DNA of 50,355 bases from Gammaproteobacteria bacterium (lineage in GTDB: Bacteria > Pseudomonadota > Gammaproteobacteria > Steroidobacterales > GCA-2729495). The stretch lies in assembly GCA_024229935.1 (NCBI GenBank), contig JAAERX010000084.1, positions 1 to 50,355 of the forward strand, given 5' to 3'. The notes beneath the pieces were generated by a model. That model did no database searches, was not told the origin of the DNA, and saw only the letters and a program-made list of their open reading frames with translations. The position numbers and the translations under genes were made by a program. This document shows, one piece after another, positions 17,439 to 26,653 of this stretch. Within the stretch, counting starts at the first letter, position 1. Each line of letters starts with the position of its first letter.

Positions 17439-18953
17439 TTATTCCTTCCCTTTGATAATGGCTTCAGGGTGTTGTTCAAGATAATCAACCAGTATACGAA
17501 ATGACCGTGCCGCCTCAGTCACTTCAGCCAAAGCTTTAGCAACCTCAGGTGTGGTCTCTTCATCTAACTGCACCGAAATGCCTTGGATATTCACCAGCGT
17601 ATCTGACAGATTGGTTAAACTTGAGCGAAACTCAGTTGAATTCAAAATATCATTAAAGGTCTTACCTGTTTCACGTAGTTCAGCAATCAGAACCCGAGCA
17701 TCTTCAGTAATGACACTGATAGTATTTTGCATGGTCGGTAATTCCAAGTATCCACCGGAATAATCAAGCTTTGCGGCAGGTGCATCTGGATAAAAATCAA
17801 ATGCAACGATAAGCCTGCCCAAAACAAGATTACCTATTTTCAGTTGCGCTCGGAGCCCTTTAGACACGAGTGTCTCAGTGTTACTTATGCCTTCAATTAA
17901 GGGTTCCGATCCAACCACCTTAATTCGTTCCGGTTCAATTTCAATGAGCACAGGAATCCTAAACTCATCACTGTCAGTATCAAATTCAAAACTTATATCT
18001 ACAACTTCACCAATTTTATAGCCACGCAGCTCAACAGGAGCTCCTTCCAACAAACCGCGCACCGGGTTATCAAAGTACAAGACGTAGCGCTTCCTTTCAC
18101 GGTACTTTTTATGGCGACTTGCGGTCTCACTACTGTAAAGCCGAAACTCATGGTCTCCTGATACAGTTTCTGAAGCATCCTGCCCCATATCTCCAAATGT
18201 ATCGAATGCAATACCGCCACCAATAATTGTAACTAGCGACTCGGTATTAATTTCAATCCCGTCAGCACTCAACAGCACATCAATTCCACTAGCATTCCAG
18301 AACCGAGTAGCTCTGTTGACATATTTGTCATAGGGTTTTGTTATAAATACTTCCAGACCGATCTGCCCATCATCATCGAGCTTGTAATCGACAACACTAC
18401 CGACTTGGATCTGTTTATAAAAAACCGGGGTACCAAAATTCAATCTACCAAGATGTTCAGAATGCAGTTTATACATGGTGCCCAATTCAGTTGACTGAAT
18501 AACAGGCGGACGTTTGAGCCCCGTAAATGATTTCTTGCGCTCACCTTTTGCAACCAGATCAACACCTATATAGGCTCCAGACAAAAGGGTACTCAAGCCA
18601 CTCACACCACCCCCTGATATGCGTGGCCGCACCACCCAGAAGCTGGTTTTTTCAGTCATGTACTCTGCAGCTGCTCGATTCATCGCTACCGTAACATCTA
18701 CCCCTAATAAATCTTTTCTTATATCTATATTAGTAACACTACCAATTTCAACATCCTTAAACTTTACTTTGGTCTTGCCTGCTTCAATGCCCGTTCCTTC
18801 AGCGAAGTGGATTACAATTGTAGGCCCGGATTCAGTGACAAGACGGAAGATCAGAAATAAACCAATCAGTAATGCGACTATAGGTATGATCCATACTGGA
18901 GAAAAGCCACTTTCCCTAGCTGTCTTTTTTTCCGCATTTGCAATGTCAGTCAT
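17439..18953 (-). CDS. pqiB: PqiB-like MCE-domain intermembrane transport protein
   Basis: This 504-residue protein has one N-terminal transmembrane helix (about residues 20-41) followed by repeated MCE domains. Clear starts of these are at GPTIVIHFAEGTGIEAGKT, LGRLNFGTPVFYKQIQVG and RKRYVLYFDNPVRGLLEGA, each with the MCE 'G-V-x-x-K/R-G-x-x-I/V-G' motif. The C-terminus is helical (about 410-504). E. coli PqiB (546 aa) forms a hollow tube spanning the periplasm for lipid transport. Position between two PqiA-like membrane proteins and PqiC supports the call. Confidence 0.92.
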   Translation of the reverse strand: MTDIANAEKKTARESGFSPVWIIPIVALLIGLFLIFRLVTESGPTIVIHFAEGTGIEAGKTKVKFKDVEIGSVTNIDIRKDLLGVDVTVAMNRAAAEYMTEKTSFWVVRPRISGGGVSGLSTLLSGAYIGVDLVAKGERKKSFTGLKRPPVIQSTELGTMYKLHSEHLGRLNFGTPVFYKQIQVGSVVDYKLDDDGQIGLEVFITKPYDKYVNRATRFWNASGIDVLLSADGIEINTESLVTIIGGGIAFDTFGDMGQDASETVSGDHEFRLYSSETASRHKKYRERKRYVLYFDNPVRGLLEGAPVELRGYKIGEVVDISFEFDTDSDEFRIPVLIEIEPERIKVVGSEPLIEGISNTETLVSKGLRAQLKIGNLVLGRLIVAFDFYPDAPAAKLDYSGGYLELPTMQNTISVITEDARVLIAELRETGKTFNDILNSTEFRSSLTNLSDTLVNIQGISVQLDEETTPEVAKALAEVTEAARSFRILVDYLEQHPEAIIKGKE

Positions 18954-18976
18954 TTCATTCTCAGTTAAAACTTTGG

Positions 18977-19624
18977 TTAACCATCTGTTTCACATCGATC
19001 CCAAATTAAGCGAGGATCAAATGATGCAGAAGCAAACATCGTGATAATTACCACAGCACAAAAATATAAAGCACCTTCACCAGCTGCAATACTCGCTAGA
19101 GTACCTAATTGAACAAGCGCAACCATTATTACGACCACAAAAATATCAATCATGCTCCAGCGCCCAATAAATTCAATTATTCGATAAATTTTAGTCCGCT
19201 CCAGCGCACGCTTAGACGACCCTCTTTGTACTGATATTAACAGGTATAAAAGCACCGCCATCTTAAGCAGCGGCACCAGAATGCTGGCAGTAAATATAAC
19301 CACTGCAATTGGCCATTCACCATGCTGCAGGAAATAGATTACTCCCTGCATGATCGTTTTATCTTGAGTAAGACCCAGCGAAGATGTTTGGGTAATCGGC
19401 AAAAGGTTTGCGGGTATATACAAAATGACAGCGGTTATTAATAAAGCCCAGGTACGATTCAGGCTATCGGTGTAACGCATGTGTAAAGCACTGCCACAGC
19501 GAGAACAACGCTCATGCCCGGCTGGCACATCATCAGGTGAACTACAGGGAGTTAAGAGGCCACAGGCATGGCAACTGAGTAGGGCCTCAGAACGTCCGGT
19601 AATGACCGACAATGATGTATTCAT
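18977..19624 (-). CDS. pqiA: PqiA-like integral membrane protein (second half)
   Basis: This 215-residue protein begins with a zinc-ribbon-like segment (CHAC near 18-21 and CSRC near 40-43) and then has about four transmembrane helices. This is one of the two repeats that form E. coli PqiA (about 417 aa). Its ATG overlaps the stop of the preceding PqiA-like gene (ATGA at 19621-19624), so E. coli PqiA is represented here by two coupled half-size genes. It probably is the inner-membrane partner of the PqiB tube. Confidence 0.85.
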   Translation of the reverse strand: MNTSLSVITGRSEALLSCHACGLLTPCSSPDDVPAGHERCSRCGSALHMRYTDSLNRTWALLITAVILYIPANLLPITQTSSLGLTQDKTIMQGVIYFLQHGEWPIAVVIFTASILVPLLKMAVLLYLLISVQRGSSKRALERTKIYRIIEFIGRWSMIDIFVVVIMVALVQLGTLASIAAGEGALYFCAVVIITMFASASFDPRLIWDRCETDG

Positions 19625-20244
19625 CGCGCTGCCTCCAGGCGAGACCAGAGCACTCTCACATCAACACTTATTGAAAGCCAGGCAAATACAAAAATAAGCA
19701 GCATAAATGACCAGGCAGCCAAACCCGGAATGAGGACTGCCATTGTATGCAGCTTAACTGCGGCTACGACAATACCGATCATGAATACCTCGACCATATT
19801 CCAGGCATACATACGAATTATCCATCTGATCACCAGCTCTGATCCAGGCAGACAACGACCCGAGCGTAAAGGAAAAAGCAAATACATCAACCCTACAAGC
19901 ACCAGTGTCGGCACAATAACTATAGTGACAGCAACCACCGCAGCAACAAAAACCATCCCCTGATTGTAGAGCCCTACAATGCCGGTAACCAAAGTCGTAT
20001 GAGTAACTAAACCATCCATACCAAAAGACAGAAATGGAAATACATTAGCCACTACAAATAATATAGCCGCCGTACAGGTCAGCGCCAGGCCACGCTCTAA
20101 GCCGTCTTTGGGGTTACGCGCTAAGGTTGCATTACAACGGATGCAAAAGGCCGAATCACCGGGCACCAATTCTGGCACTTGGTTTAGCAAATCACAGTCA
20201 GGGCAGGCGACAACAACCGATTGCAGGATTGCGTCATCATACAT
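19621..20244 (-). CDS. pqiA: PqiA-like integral membrane protein (first half)
   Basis: This 207-residue protein has the N-terminal zinc-binding pattern CPDC (about 14-17) and CIRC (about 33-36) followed by about four membrane helices (FVVANVFPFLSFGMDG is typical of PqiA). It is the first gene of the operon and overlaps the next, homologous half by 4 bp. The 210-bp gap upstream, shared with the divergent gene at 20455, must hold the operon promoter. PqiA/YebS-type proteins are thought to hand lipids to the MCE tube. Confidence 0.85.
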   Translation of the reverse strand: MYDDAILQSVVVACPDCDLLNQVPELVPGDSAFCIRCNATLARNPKDGLERGLALTCTAAILFVVANVFPFLSFGMDGLVTHTTLVTGIVGLYNQGMVFVAAVVAVTIVIVPTLVLVGLMYLLFPLRSGRCLPGSELVIRWIIRMYAWNMVEVFMIGIVVAAVKLHTMAVLIPGLAAWSFMLLIFVFAWLSISVDVRVLWSRLEAAR

Positions 20245-20454
20245 TTGAAAACCAATCCATGCAGAATCCCCCTAGAGCCTTTTGAATAAGATAGCACATC
20301 ATATATTCTCAGACATCCTGAAAACGATACAGATCAGTCTTTACAGACAATCAATCTAGCGTAAATAATGGCAATATTGAAAGAGCAGGTGGATTAAGAT
20401 ACTCCATACTCATTTTTCATAACCCAATTAACCGACTAAAGCCTACCTGACGAT

Positions 20455-21255
20455 ATGGACACTTCATTATCAGACTCCCTTAAGAAGCTATGGGTAACTT
20501 CAGATTCACAAGAAATCTGCAAGAATTATCTGGAGTCAGACACTAATAACTCCCAGCAACTGATCAAGAAGGAGTCACGCGTACGTATCTTTCTGTCACC
20601 TGCAGATAATTCAGGCAACCGGAGCTGCCAGAAACTTTATCGAGTACCTGAACATCTGCAGTGGCGCACCTGGCATCTAACATCACGAGCCGAAAGAGAA
20701 TTTAAAATTCTGCACACAGCCTATAAAGCCGGAGCGCCCGTTATTCCACCCTTAAAATGGGCTGAAATGCGCAGACGTGGAATTCTCCACTACAACTCAC
20801 TCACCACCCTATTTATCGAGCAACGGGATATGAGTAATGTATTGGCAGAGCTTGAAGCTGACAGCCCCGAATACCTTTCCCTGTTGAGGGGCACTGGAGA
20901 ATTGCTAGCTCATTTACACCGAGCCGGAATTCTCTGGATGACCGCTTTGCCACGCAATATTCTTGCTGCCGAGAAAGCTGATGAACAGCATCTTGCATTC
21001 GATATGCCATATGGCCAAGTATTCACTAAATCAATTCATAGTAGAACACCTGCGCTCTATGACATCTACATGCTTATCAAATATGGCTTGAACCAAGCCA
21101 ACTTCTCTACAGCTCAAGCAAATAAAGTTCTGCTTGCTTATTGTGCTGATAGCACTACAGACCCGGCTTTATTAATAAAGCGGCTGAACAAAAGAACCAA
21201 GGCCAGACAATTTTTGTATCGATTGCTGTACAGGTCTATAGCGATATTAAGATAG
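20455..21255 (+). CDS. Kdo/WaaP-family lipopolysaccharide kinase-like protein, probably catalytically dead
   Basis: This 266-residue protein resembles small Kdo/WaaP-type kinases. It has a candidate ATP Lys (CQKLY, Lys60), a RAEREFKIL helix (78-86), HRAGIL leading into the catalytic loop, and a late Asp183 (AFDMPYGQ) in the place of the metal Asp. The catalytic loop is altered: where relatives read H-x-D-L-x-x-x-N-I-L, this one reads WMTALPRNIL (161-170), with Thr163 at the catalytic Asp. Asn168 is kept. It may be a pseudokinase or a diverged regulator. It is divergent from the PqiABC genes; a lipid/LPS role is suggested by that neighbourhood only. Confidence 0.65.
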   Translation: MDTSLSDSLKKLWVTSDSQEICKNYLESDTNNSQQLIKKESRVRIFLSPADNSGNRSCQKLYRVPEHLQWRTWHLTSRAEREFKILHTAYKAGAPVIPPLKWAEMRRRGILHYNSLTTLFIEQRDMSNVLAELEADSPEYLSLLRGTGELLAHLHRAGILWMTALPRNILAAEKADEQHLAFDMPYGQVFTKSIHSRTPALYDIYMLIKYGLNQANFSTAQANKVLLAYCADSTTDPALLIKRLNKRTKARQFLYRLLYRSIAILR

Positions 21256-21298
21256 CACCTGCCAGACACATGAATTATGCAAATACAGGTAAACCGAG

Positions 21299-22351
21299 CT
21301 AACGTTTTTTATACGTCCCACGTTTTTGTAGATTAGCAACAGCTTTATTAAAAACCACCTCGGCTTCTTCATGTCGCATGTTCGGATTGTTTTTGGGCCA
21401 GATAGGTTGCTCATAGAGCTTGCTGTATATCTCGGAACGGAGATAAGGAATCCAGTTCTGAAACTTCGATTGTTCCCGGTAGTTACGCAAAGCATCAATA
21501 TTAATCTCCGCAGCCACATAACAATCATCGACTATGGTGCTGTCGGCCATTACATGACCTTTGTAATCAACTATAGATGAACGGCCGCCCAGAGCCCCAC
21601 CAATAACAGTGGGTGCATTTCCTTCTTCACCAGGCATGATGAGTGAGCCTGTATTTGGTGCAACCATATAAGCGGTGTTATCCATTGCACGAGCCCGGTT
21701 TTGAACTTCAAATATCTCACGCGACACCCAAGGCTCAGGCAGGGAAGAGCGATATAATATCTCAGCACCATTCAACGCAAAGCCACGATAGCTTTCAGGG
21801 AAGGAGCCTTCGACTCCTACACTACCACCTATATTACCAATTTCTGTCTCAGCAACAGGGAAGAACGCATCCAGACCATCGCCATGTAATTTAACCCACT
21901 CATCATAGACATCATGCGGTGTAGATGAATGCTCAACAAATAGCACCACATTCTTGTAATGTTTGTAGATAATTTCGCCATTCGGGTCGAGTATAAAAAT
22001 AGCGTTGAAAAACCGTTCCGGGAATTCAGGCAACGTGACCTTTAGCTGCCCCATAATAAAACAGCCTTTTTGACGGGCTTTTTCGGCCAGAAAGTCTGTT
22101 TCCGGACCAGGCAGAGTAGTTGCCATGGTTTCGGCATACTCGGGCGGACTCATGTTGACAATCTCATCAACAAAACCCTGGATCGCACCTTCTCCAAGAC
22201 AGATAAGTCGAACAGGCAACTCAAGCGAGCATATATGCGTCACCAGATCAATCATATTGCCTATGTGCTTAAGGTTGCGTTCAACCTCATCACGGGAGGC
22301 AACATGCCTTACCGTAGTCTGTAGTGCAACGGCTATATATGGGTCAATCAT
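21299..22351 (-). CDS. nitrilase-superfamily protein lacking the nucleophilic cysteine
   Basis: This 350-residue protein is a clear paralogue of the amidase at 15665-16810: both share ELPVRL/DLPVKL, DPNGxIIxKHYK, TEIGNIG, EGSxPE and ALNGAEI/AMNGAEI. Glu54 and Lys133 of the triad are kept, but the position of the catalytic Cys183 of the paralogue is Gly179 here (SVGVEG; codon GGA read at 21815-21817). Unless another residue substitutes, it cannot make the thioester intermediate. It may be an inactive partner or a binding protein. It lies 45 bp after the UbiD-family gene on the same strand and is probably co-transcribed with it. Confidence 0.8.
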   Translation of the reverse strand: MIDPYIAVALQTTVRHVASRDEVERNLKHIGNMIDLVTHICSLELPVRLICLGEGAIQGFVDEIVNMSPPEYAETMATTLPGPETDFLAEKARQKGCFIMGQLKVTLPEFPERFFNAIFILDPNGEIIYKHYKNVVLFVEHSSTPHDVYDEWVKLHGDGLDAFFPVAETEIGNIGGSVGVEGSFPESYRGFALNGAEILYRSSLPEPWVSREIFEVQNRARAMDNTAYMVAPNTGSLIMPGEEGNAPTVIGGALGGRSSIVDYKGHVMADSTIVDDCYVAAEINIDALRNYREQSKFQNWIPYLRSEIYSKLYEQPIWPKNNPNMRHEEAEVVFNKAVANLQKRGTYKKR

Positions 22352-22396
22352 ATGGTTTCCTGCCTCAATTACCTTACTTAAACAATTTATAAAATA

Positions 22397-23809
22397 TTAA
22401 TCCAGATAATCCTCAAGACGCACATTTTCACAACCGGGTATAACAGGTTTAATCAGCTTATCAACCGCATTCATATCCATTGTTCCATCAATGCCGACAC
22501 GTGCAGATTCCATATTCTCATTAACACAACGCTCAAGTTCCCAGCTCTTTACGTTAGCAATTGTCATAATCTTGTCAACAGTAGACAAGCGCGTCCAAAT
22601 TGCCCACTCAACTTCTTCAAGATTATAAACATCAATATCATCATCAACGATCACAATACGCTTCACAATCATACTGACAGGAAATATTCCTGCAGTTGCT
22701 GCAAAAGCAGCCTCCAGTAGCTTGCGTGGTTCTGCATCATTTTGCTTATCAATTGAGATAAATATGTGCAGCATCGCCCCCAATTTAGGTTCGCAGGCAA
22801 TATTAATGTCTTTAATATTCAGAAACTGTTCACACAAATTACCAGCAATGACCCTCTGCATACCGTAGGTTGATATGGCACCAATAGTATTATGCTCAGG
22901 ATTACGGCCCGCCATGATTGAGTAATACATAGCATTCTTTCGATGTGTAATGGCAGTAACCCGTGTAGTTGGTGCCGTTTCCGGGCCGTACTGACCGGCA
23001 AATTCACCCAATGTGTTTTCAACCTTATTAGTAAAATCAACCACACCCTCAATAACAATCTCTGCAATAGCAGGTACCAACAAATTACTAGTTTCGCATT
23101 TAACCATCTCAACAGCCTGGCCCATCAGCCCACCTGCCAGATCAAGCTCAGACAAACCGGGTGGTGTCTTACCCGATGCCGCCATGAGTAAAGCCGGTGG
23201 TACACCTATAGCCAGAGCAATAGGCATAGCCACGCCACTTTCTTCTGCTGTTGCATAAATCTGTCGCAGGTCACTCATCGAGCTGGCATTAATCACAAGA
23301 GTGTCTTTACCAGTAATCAGAGAGCGGTAAAAACCCATATTAAGACGGTTATCACTTTGATCCTGACTAATCCCAACAGCACCTGTTATAAAAGCGCCAC
23401 TATCAAGTTCAAAAAATGTAGGTACAGGCAGATCAGCAAGATCAATGTCATCACCCGTGATAACAACATCTTTTACCGGACCGGTTTCAACCTCGATATG
23501 AGCAACAGGGTTTTCACTAGCGGCTCCATAAGCTGCAGCATGATTACGATGATCATATGGGACACTAATATCGTTACCAATAGCCTGACCAAGACGCGTA
23601 GTACTATTCAGCAACCCCCCAATCAATGGGAAGCTGGCGCCTTTAATATTGTCAAAAATAAAAGCCTTGTGCTGTTGTTCAAGTTGTTCAAGCAGGGCTG
23701 GTAACTCATATTGCCGTTCCACTTCCTTACTGATACGCACAAGCTCGCCATGCTCTTCAAGGAAGGCCGCAAAGGACCTCAGATCGTACGCTGCTCTCGA
23801 ACTATTCAT
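22397..23809 (-). CDS. UbiD-family prenylated-FMN-dependent decarboxylase
   Basis: This 470-residue protein has the UbiD fold signature: LRSFAAFLEEHGELVRI at the start, a conserved Arg segment (NMGFYRSLITG), EIVIEG and the TLGEFAGQYGP stretch carrying the catalytic Glu. UbiD enzymes reversibly decarboxylate aromatic, heteroaromatic (including pyrrole-type) or alpha,beta-unsaturated acids using prenylated FMN. No UbiX prenyltransferase gene is near, so the cofactor must come from elsewhere in the genome. Context with CoA ligase, CoA-transferase and ring-opening hydrolases favours a catabolic role over ubiquinone synthesis. Confidence 0.9.
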   Translation of the reverse strand: MNSSRAAYDLRSFAAFLEEHGELVRISKEVERQYELPALLEQLEQQHKAFIFDNIKGASFPLIGGLLNSTTRLGQAIGNDISVPYDHRNHAAAYGAASENPVAHIEVETGPVKDVVITGDDIDLADLPVPTFFELDSGAFITGAVGISQDQSDNRLNMGFYRSLITGKDTLVINASSMSDLRQIYATAEESGVAMPIALAIGVPPALLMAASGKTPPGLSELDLAGGLMGQAVEMVKCETSNLLVPAIAEIVIEGVVDFTNKVENTLGEFAGQYGPETAPTTRVTAITHRKNAMYYSIMAGRNPEHNTIGAISTYGMQRVIAGNLCEQFLNIKDINIACEPKLGAMLHIFISIDKQNDAEPRKLLEAAFAATAGIFPVSMIVKRIVIVDDDIDVYNLEEVEWAIWTRLSTVDKIMTIANVKSWELERCVNENMESARVGIDGTMDMNAVDKLIKPVIPGCENVRLEDYLD

Positions 23810-23924
23810 ATATTAAATGGCCTATGAGTAACGGGGAAGGGCATTCTACCTGTGGCGCTTCAGTGCGGGAGGGGCCTTAATAAATGTGTCCAAACAGCGG
23901 CGCAAACTTTAGCCTCTCATAAAA

Positions 23925-24248
23925 TCAGGTTTTTGCAGCCCGATACAGCTCAAGCAACTGCAGAAAGTCCGGCTCACCAATCACCGGAGCCGTAGTTTCA
24001 ATTTCCGGACCAACCGAACATCCCTGTACCGGAGGCGTCACCATTGCATGCCCTTCAGAGAGTTTTTCAACTCTATACCACTTATACCAGCGAGCCAGGC
24101 CCAGCGTTTCACCACCCTGAGCATCAGTAAAGGACTTATACATTTCATAACGTGAGGAGACTGACTTGAGCTCCTGAGGGTCAAGTCCAAGTTCCTTGCA
24201 ACGCTCCCGCCAGGAAGGCATTGGTGCAGAATTTATAGATGTGTTCAT
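23925..24248 (-). CDS. hypothetical small protein
   Basis: This 107-residue reading frame has ordinary composition and no recognised domain. It has an N-terminal charged segment (PSWRERCKELGLDP), a Trp/Tyr-rich centre (ARWYKWYRVEKL) and a helical end (DFLQLLELYRAAKT). There is no signal peptide or membrane helix, and it holds one Cys in GCSVGPE. No convincing ribosome-binding site precedes the ATG; a start at the internal ATG 27 bp downstream is possible. It sits alone between the UbiD gene and the GGDEF/EAL gene, on the same strand as both. Function unknown. Confidence 0.5.
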   Translation of the reverse strand: MNTSINSAPMPSWRERCKELGLDPQELKSVSSRYEMYKSFTDAQGGETLGLARWYKWYRVEKLSEGHAMVTPPVQGCSVGPEIETTAPVIGEPDFLQLLELYRAAKT

Positions 24249-24333
24249 AAGTGCGGAGGCTACCGCTGGTAAAGCGTGCTTACAAGAGCCACTGGAACTA
24301 TATAACGTTATTAAGGGTATTTATTCAGCTACT

Positions 24334-26529
24334 TTAGCAGATTTCAGACAAAAGAATGGTGGCATCAACATCTTCCAGAGTTGCCATATCAGCAACAGCA
24401 CTATTAGCAAACAGGGAACCCAATCTCACAGGCTCTCCCACATGGTAACCCTGCGCCCAATCAATACCCAGATCACGAATCACACTCAACGTCACCTCAT
24501 CCTGTACATGTTCAGCAACTGTCTGAATATTCATAACACGCGCAATCTCTACAATTGCAGATACCATGGACTGTGACAATTCATTTTCAGCTATATCTTT
24601 AATAAAGCCGCCGTCAATCTTGAGTTGATCAACCGCAAATAACTTCAGATAGGCAAATGAACTAAGACCCGTACCAAAATCATCTAAAGAGAACTGGCAG
24701 CCAATCCGCTTAAGCTCATCCATAAAGAGCTGGGCTTTTTGCAGGTTTGCTACCGCAACAGTTTCAGTAATTTCAAAACATAAACGATCCGGTGAGACAC
24801 CGCTGCGGGAGAGTTCGCCACGCACAAAATCAAGGAACTGATCATTACCCAAACTTTGTCCGGAAAGATTAACCGAAAAATGAAGCGGCTTGCCTGATGC
24901 ATCCACACCTTTATCAATAAGGGTGTCAATAGCCTTGTTTACAACCCAGCGATCCAGTTCCTGCATAAGCTGATAGCGTTCAGCAGCACCAAGAAATTCA
25001 GATGGCTTGAGAGCTTCACCTGCCGGGTTCAGCATCCTGACCAGAATTTCAAAGTATGCAAAATCAGTAACATTATCTGTTTTAATTATAGGCTGTGCAT
25101 AAAGGACTAGCCGGCCACCTTCAATTGCACTTTGAATTGACCCCACTAAGCTCAGCTCATCCATACGCCTAACAATGCTCGTATCTGATGACTGAAAAAT
25201 TTCACAACGACTTCGGCCACGATCCTTCGCTGCCTGACAGGCCACTTGTGCAGGCACCAGTACACTGTGAATTTCTTCTGCTGATGGAGTTAAAGGGGCA
25301 ACACCTATACTTGCAGATGGGCGGAACTTCTGATTGCCATTAGCATAATCAAGATTACGCAGCTGCAAACAAATTTCTTTACCAAGTGACTGAGCCTCAT
25401 CAAGATCAACATCCTTCAGCATAGCCGCAAAACTATCACTCGTAACACGTGTAATTATTTGCCCTGGCAATACAGAGCGGATGATGGCAGCAAAACTTAG
25501 CAGAATCTCATCACCTGTAGACCGGCCAAAAGTATCATTAACAACATGCAGCTGATCAATATCCATATACATCAATGAATGGTTTTCACCGCCTTCCTGA
25601 CAGGCGATTTCCAGTGAATGCTCAAATCCAGGCCAGCTAATTAAACCCGTCAGTGAGTCAAAACCACGCTCGATAACATGCTCAACTGTTGATGCAACAA
25701 AACTTGCCAGACTGACAGAATGGTCTGTGAGCCTAACCATCTTGGTTGATCGTGACAGCACAAGTATGCCTGTTAGTCGTTTACCGTCTGAAATAATTGG
25801 CCAGACACGTGAGCGTTCACGTGGATCAGGAGCAGGGCGGTTGGCAAGTGCATCTGCAACGTTATCCTTATTTTCATCCGCTATGTCCCGCATGGCATCC
25901 AGCAATAACTCTGCCTCGGTCATATCAACCGGATTAGCCCCTGTTTCAATAGCAATAGCCCGCCCTGGCGCTAGCAATACTGCACCATCAAGCATCAGAT
26001 GCTCTAGCGTCATATCAAGAATGCTGCGTAAGGACTCATTACAACTATTACTGGAGCGTGCCTTCTCACTTAATACCTTCAGAAAAGAATGTTCACCGCT
26101 ATGCACATTCAGTTTGTTGGTTACATCAAGCAAATGCACCCGAAGGCTTAGCTCACGCGAAAGACTACGGAGCGCGGGTTTTAGGAGATCACAGCAAAAC
26201 GTATAAGGCATGCCACTCATTTCAACATTAGCCAATGCTGTTAACACACCCAGAACACGACCCTTATCACTTACAATTCGCACGAGATAGGCGGTGCAAT
26301 CACGCAAATGTATACGGCCTTCTTCACCCGGCAATTCACCATGCGTCAGCATCTTGCTTAAGGTTGTATGGTATTCATCATTCAACTGACTGATGTCAGG
26401 CGAACGATCATGCCAGAATAAACGCCCATGACGGTCATGAAACATAAAACCGACAGCTTGCGGGAGAAGAGCATTTAAAAATGCTGCGTAATCACCGAAT
26501 ACTTCATTTTTTTTGGGGGCAGGAGCCAT
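24334..26529 (-). CDS. GGDEF/EAL cyclic-di-GMP protein with degenerate GGDEF
   Basis: This 731-residue protein has an N-terminal sensor region (PAS-like about 1-110 and GAF-like about 130-280), a GGDEF domain (about 290-430) and an EAL domain (about 460-710). The GGDEF signature is replaced by TSDSF, so cyclase activity is unlikely. The EAL domain keeps its key acids: FEILVR (EIL for EAL), SVNLSG, FEITET, LDDFGTG, LKIDGGF and VAEHV, so phosphodiesterase activity is expected. No membrane helices are seen; it should be cytosolic. It probably lowers c-di-GMP in response to an unknown signal. The nearest downstream gene is the small hypothetical. Confidence 0.88.
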   Translation of the reverse strand: MAPAPKKNEVFGDYAAFLNALLPQAVGFMFHDRHGRLFWHDRSPDISQLNDEYHTTLSKMLTHGELPGEEGRIHLRDCTAYLVRIVSDKGRVLGVLTALANVEMSGMPYTFCCDLLKPALRSLSRELSLRVHLLDVTNKLNVHSGEHSFLKVLSEKARSSNSCNESLRSILDMTLEHLMLDGAVLLAPGRAIAIETGANPVDMTEAELLLDAMRDIADENKDNVADALANRPAPDPRERSRVWPIISDGKRLTGILVLSRSTKMVRLTDHSVSLASFVASTVEHVIERGFDSLTGLISWPGFEHSLEIACQEGGENHSLMYMDIDQLHVVNDTFGRSTGDEILLSFAAIIRSVLPGQIITRVTSDSFAAMLKDVDLDEAQSLGKEICLQLRNLDYANGNQKFRPSASIGVAPLTPSAEEIHSVLVPAQVACQAAKDRGRSRCEIFQSSDTSIVRRMDELSLVGSIQSAIEGGRLVLYAQPIIKTDNVTDFAYFEILVRMLNPAGEALKPSEFLGAAERYQLMQELDRWVVNKAIDTLIDKGVDASGKPLHFSVNLSGQSLGNDQFLDFVRGELSRSGVSPDRLCFEITETVAVANLQKAQLFMDELKRIGCQFSLDDFGTGLSSFAYLKLFAVDQLKIDGGFIKDIAENELSQSMVSAIVEIARVMNIQTVAEHVQDEVTLSVIRDLGIDWAQGYHVGEPVRLGSLFANSAVADMATLEDVDATILLSEIC

Positions 26530-26653
26530 AATTATTTATACTGCGGTGAACAGTAACTTTTGTCCCTTTATAGGCAATAGCATAGCACGGAGAAGTCCAG
26601 GCTTTTGAGAGAATAAGTAAAGCTTCTAAATAAATTATTGTTTATAAAAGGTT

